In this document: piece after piece, positions 50,282 to 52,551 of the stretch
Layout of the letters: the number at the start of each line of letters is the position of its first letter
Numbering within the stretch: the stretch's first letter is position 1
Notes under the pieces: generated by a model
What the model saw: the letters and a program-made list of their open reading frames with translations, nothing else
Database searches by the model: none
What the model was told of the DNA's origin: nothing
Assembly (NCBI GenBank): GCA_018823125.1
Contig: JAHJIW010000016.1
Location: 1-52,551, forward strand
DNA: 52,551 bases
Reading direction: 5' to 3'
Source of the DNA: Candidatus Margulisiibacteriota bacterium
Lineage (GTDB): Bacteria; Margulisbacteria; WOR-1; JAHJIW01
Made by a program: the position numbers and the translations under genes

Positions 50282-51178
50282 TTAGTCGTTTTGGGCGACT
50301 TTGTGGTCAACACCTTGGTAGATTTGCATCAGAAACTGATTAATTGTGTTCAGCTTCGCTTTTTGTCCCGGACGATTTGTAACCAAAATATCCATAATTT
50401 CAGAAGTTCGGTTTCTAATTGCAGCATCATCTGGCGCACACTGTTCCCCTGCGTTTGAACCGATAACTATACCTTGTCGGTTTGTTTCATCAGTGATGGT
50501 ACTGGCATATTGCTCCGCGGTAACTCCACACCAGCCATAACTTGAACCATCCAAATAGTTTGTGGTCTCACAGGCCCACACCGCCCCGTTTTCTAATTCA
50601 ATACTATACGTTCTTCCGGCATTAGTATCAGTATGTTCAATTGGATTGATGTCCTGAGGACGTGCCGCCGGGGCCGGCTCATTAACGCTGGCTTCCTCTC
50701 CGCCTTCCCCTTTAGCCAGACTTTCAATTCCTTGAATAATTTCTAAAAGTTCGGCTTCTTCTGCTGAACCCATATCAAAGTATTGCATAAGCTCAACTGT
50801 ATCAGAAAGAACTTCTTGTTCAAAAGCAGAAACTTCTTGAGAGGGATTATCAGTTTCTCTGGCATTCCTTTTAACCTGACCATTAAGATTTCTGGTGACT
50901 ACTCGGTCATGTCCATTTTCTACTACGCGCTCGTTTACTTCTTCTCCGTTATCGATAGAATACTCAGCCTTTACCGGCCGACCATCTCTGGTTGTTAATG
51001 AAACCGTATGCCAAGCACCTTCGTGCAGTACGGTTCTTTCAGCTGTAGTTTCGTTATTCCCGGATGACCCTTCTTGAGCCCTTTGATTGGCCCGGTATCC
51101 TTCGTCAGAGTCTTGCCTTTGCCTTTGTACTCTTTGCGGGAACCTAGCTGGGGCTCCTTGGCCCTCTACTCTAACCAT
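50282..51178 (-). CDS. Unrecognised 298-aa soluble protein
   Basis: Not recognised. ATG 51178 is preferred over GTG 51187 because AGAGG is 8 nt upstream of it. Residues 1-50 are Arg/Gln-rich and probably disordered (RFPQRVQRQRQDSDEGYRAN). Residues ~50-105 form a strand-rich segment (AWHTVSLTTRDGRPVKAEYS). A helical acidic segment spans ~115-165. The end contains ENGAVWACETTNYLDGSSYG followed by WCG, with three cysteines in total, and a helical tail. It is divergent from the CNF-like gene, and both have CGAT-type promoters in the shared 167-bp intergenic region. Confidence 0.7.
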   Translation of the reverse strand: MVRVEGQGAPARFPQRVQRQRQDSDEGYRANQRAQEGSSGNNETTAERTVLHEGAWHTVSLTTRDGRPVKAEYSIDNGEEVNERVVENGHDRVVTRNLNGQVKRNARETDNPSQEVSAFEQEVLSDTVELMQYFDMGSAEEAELLEIIQGIESLAKGEGGEEASVNEPAPAARPQDINPIEHTDTNAGRTYSIELENGAVWACETTNYLDGSSYGWCGVTAEQYASTITDETNRQGIVIGSNAGEQCAPDDAAIRNRTSEIMDILVTNRPGQKAKLNTINQFLMQIYQGVDHKVAQND

Positions 51179-51194
51179 TTTCAACACCTCTTAT

Positions 51195-51230
51195 AAAACA
51201 AAAAGGAAGCGCTATATTTCAAGCGTTCTC
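51195..51230 (-). promoter_or_regulatory. Terminator-like hairpin in the leader of the 50282 gene
   Basis: On the minus strand CGCT pairs with AGCG around a TGAAATAT-like loop, with further broken pairing outward. It is followed by TTTTTGTTTT, about 20 bp before the start codon. This places a possible attenuator in the leader, as in L1-L4, but without the GCCATCTGC element. The stem is short, so support is moderate. Confidence 0.4.
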
Positions 51231-51240
51231 CCCACATGTA

Positions 51241-51268
51241 TTATCGGGTTTAGCAGGGTAAAAATTGT
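51241..51268 (-). promoter_or_regulatory. CGAT-type promoter of the 50282 gene
   Basis: Minus strand ACAATTTT (51268-51261), 12-bp spacer, CCCGATAA (51248-51241). The upstream context CAAAATCAT is the same as in P1 and P4 of the surface cluster 20-34 kb away, which makes it a bridge between the two promoter groups. Confidence 0.7.
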
Positions 51269-51297
51269 ATGATTTTGCGGTTTTTTTTGTGGCTAGT

Positions 51298-51325
51298 GAA
51301 ATTTTGGGTCGCTTTTGTCGATGAA
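51298..51325 (+). promoter_or_regulatory. CGAT-type promoter of the CNF-like gene
   Basis: GAAATTTT (51298-51305), 12-bp spacer, TCGATGAA (51318-51325), preceded by GT. It is divergent from the 51241 promoter, with the two -35 boxes 29 bp apart. The upstream ATG at 51325 overlaps the -10 box and so cannot be the translation start. Confidence 0.6.
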
Positions 51326-51345
51326 TGATTGAAGGAAGGGACGCT

Positions 51346-52254
51346 ATGGTTTTTATCCCAAATATATCTTTCGGTCTATCCCAAAAACTGGTGATTGCTG
51401 CGCAATTCACTAAGACCGCCGACGAAACTATCGAAAATAATATTGATGATCCGGTTCTGGCCAAAAATGAACTCGAATCTTTTTTGGACAGCCCCCTACT
51501 CAACGGCCACGATCAAATAAAAACCGTAATCATCGAAACTCCTTACGGAGAAATTAGATTTGAAGCCGAAAAATATGAATACGGAACCGGGCAAGTAACC
51601 AAAAGAGTCCAAATAACCGTTCATCCCTTATCATATTATAGTCCGCGCGTTCACTTTATCCTTGACGGTCGCAATCAACCAATTAACATTCAATATTCTG
51701 AAGAATCGGCCGCGCTCTTTGCCGGCTTATTCCAACATGCCCAATGTCATTATTTAGCTCAATTATTCGGACAGCAAGATGCGGTCGCTTTTGAACAACA
51801 GACAAGAGAGCAAAACCTGCTTGAAAAAGCAATTAGCTTTTTAGATCAAGCTACCAATGATGAATCGAGAACAATTTCTCCGTCTCGTTATACCGGCGAG
51901 GAAGGCATGTTTATCCACGAACAAAAATATGAAATCAAACCACTAGATACTCCACTCTCAACTAGAAAAATGATTGAATGTACAACCTTGGTAGTCATCG
52001 ATGGCAACCAGCACTACATGGCACATATAGATTGGGCAGTTAGCAAAGACACAATATTACAGTCCTTAGACGATTTCGATTTACCAAATTGTCAGATATA
52101 TATCATGGCCGGAGCCCAAGCTTCAATTTCGGTACAAACCATTGTCTCAGCTTTAATCGAAAAAGGAGCAGAAGGCAACATTAAATTTGTATCCGGCGAT
52201 AGCTATTCCGATGGGATTACTGCTTATAACGGCGAAGTTTATCTGGGGATATAA
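51346..52254 (+). CDS. Protein with C-terminal CNF1/CheD-type deamidase-like signature
   Basis: 302 aa from ATG 51346 (GGAAGGGA 4 nt upstream). No signal peptide or membrane helix. Residues ~55-110 are strand-rich and ~115-170 helical, both unrecognised. Residues 212-227 read C-T-T-L-V-V-I-D-G-N-Q-H-Y-M-A-H. The Cys-His spacing of 15 equals that of the catalytic C866/H881 of E. coli CNF1. The surrounding pattern CTT[IL]V...GN..Y..H fits the CNF1 sequence as I remember it. Downstream strands (IYIMAGAQASISVQTIVSAL) would complete a CheD/CNF-like core. The usual LSGC/GSC lead-in is IEC here. A glutamine deamidase or transglutaminase activity, as effector or on a bacterial protein, is inference. 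Confidence 0.6.
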   Translation: MVFIPNISFGLSQKLVIAAQFTKTADETIENNIDDPVLAKNELESFLDSPLLNGHDQIKTVIIETPYGEIRFEAEKYEYGTGQVTKRVQITVHPLSYYSPRVHFILDGRNQPINIQYSEESAALFAGLFQHAQCHYLAQLFGQQDAVAFEQQTREQNLLEKAISFLDQATNDESRTISPSRYTGEEGMFIHEQKYEIKPLDTPLSTRKMIECTTLVVIDGNQHYMAHIDWAVSKDTILQSLDDFDLPNCQIYIMAGAQASISVQTIVSALIEKGAEGNIKFVSGDSYSDGITAYNGEVYLGI

Positions 52255-52331
52255 TAAATCGAAGTTCCTCTTCTCGCGATTCTCTACCACCCCTAGTGCA
52301 GGTTTTGCGTTGGCACTTTAAACAGCGTTTG

Positions 52332-52350
52332 AATCGGAGCGGCGGGATTC
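52332..52350 (-). other. 19-bp tRNA-Pro 3'-end fragment
   Basis: The 19 bp here match the 3' end of tRNA-Pro with its flank (43095-43113) at 18 positions and in the same orientation. The rest of the tRNA does not follow. In the stretch 52255-52485 this fragment and the IS upstream region are the only recognisable items. Confidence 0.5.
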
Positions 52351-52485
52351 TTCTCGTAATTTCTGCCTTGCTTCGCACTATTATACAAATTGAGGTAAAG
52401 ACATAAATTCTATACTGCTCCCCATTAGCATAAAGCCAAGTTAAGGGAGTAAAATATGGTTGTCCTGCTCAGAAGGAGGGCAATC

Positions 52486-52551
52486 ATGAAACGGAGAAAA
52501 TGGGATTCGAGAACTAAGGCAATGGTCGTCATTCAGGGGCTCAAGGGAAAA
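52486..52551 (+). mobile_element. IS3-type transposase OrfA, start only (runs off window)
   Basis: The 22 visible codons begin MKRRKWDSRTKAMVVIQGLK, which matches the start of IS3/IS911-group OrfA proteins (helix-turn-helix subunit; the motif (R)WD.(K/R)TKAM..(I/L).GLKG is typical). AAGGAGG precedes the ATG. The left end of the element may lie near TGCTCCCCATTAG around 52415, but the other end is outside the window. Confidence 0.75.

Noticed and set aside
51325..51345. Upstream ATG at 51325 as start of the CNF-like gene
   Set aside because: It overlaps the predicted -10 box and lacks a ribosome binding site, whereas ATG 51346 has GGAAGGGA at proper distance.
43097..52350. Genomic island bounded by tRNA-Pro and its 3'-end copy
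   Set aside because: The orientation does not fit 3'-end integration, housekeeping genes such as yggS lie inside, and no integrase is seen; kept only as a weak finding.

Overview
The window reads as chromosome of an uncultured Gram-negative-type (diderm) bacterium. The evidence for two membranes is a TonB protein with a TonB-dependent receptor, PorV/UPF0164-type outer-membrane proteins, and large Sec-exported proteins ending in FlgD-like C-terminal domains. Several gene families here (a DUF6485 cysteine-rich protein, a UPF0282-type metallo-beta-lactamase protein, proteins with an MNYPNP C-terminal motif) are ones I associate with candidate phyla such as Margulisbacteria/Saganbacteria or Omnitrophota. 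That placement is an inference and no marker was searched.

1-14420 (minus strand) is a classical transcription/translation block: rpmG, tRNA-Trp, secE, nusG, rplK, rplA, rplJ, rplL, rpoB, rpoC, rpsL, rpsG, fusA, tuf. A strong sigma70-type promoter lies upstream of rpmG. NusG carries an unusual acidic, repetitive N-terminal extension that contains a 16-bp palindrome inserted in frame. 14470-17376 holds an orphan gene with an internal duplication and a tgt/DUF6485/MBL operon that looks leaderless.

17400-32300 (plus strand) is the most distinctive part: three giant exported proteins and two PorV-like proteins, arranged as duplicated modules. Each of the four transcription units starts with the same promoter type (GCAAGTTT-N12-CCCGAT). 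Each leader carries a GYCATCTGC element near its 5' end and a terminator-like hairpin further down. Three of the units are followed by terminators whose loops contain GCAGATGGC, the exact complement of the leader element. This looks like an undescribed RNA-based control circuit on a type IX-like surface-display system. A truncated YhcG/DUF1016 nuclease pseudogene closes the cluster.

32900-45820 is mixed housekeeping: queA, a TonB/receptor pair with an intricately folded leader, rsmI/bactofilin/M23 peptidase, a GH65 phosphorylase/beta-phosphoglucomutase/glycosyltransferase operon, tRNA-Pro, an MFS transporter, a ZIP metal transporter and yggS.

45850-52260 is an accessory island: two Ser/Thr protein kinases (one with a non-canonical catalytic loop), several unrecognised proteins, and a protein whose C-terminus carries a C-T-T-L-V...G-N..Y..H signature that matches my recollection of the CNF1/CheD-type glutamine deamidase active site. 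Five genes here have promoters with the same architecture as the surface cluster (GAAATTTT or ACAATTTT, exactly N12, then NCGAT or CCCGATAA). Nine promoters of a sigma28/FliA-WhiG-like type therefore link the two regions into one putative regulon of surface proteins, kinases and a possible effector. The window ends in the start of an IS3-type transposase gene.
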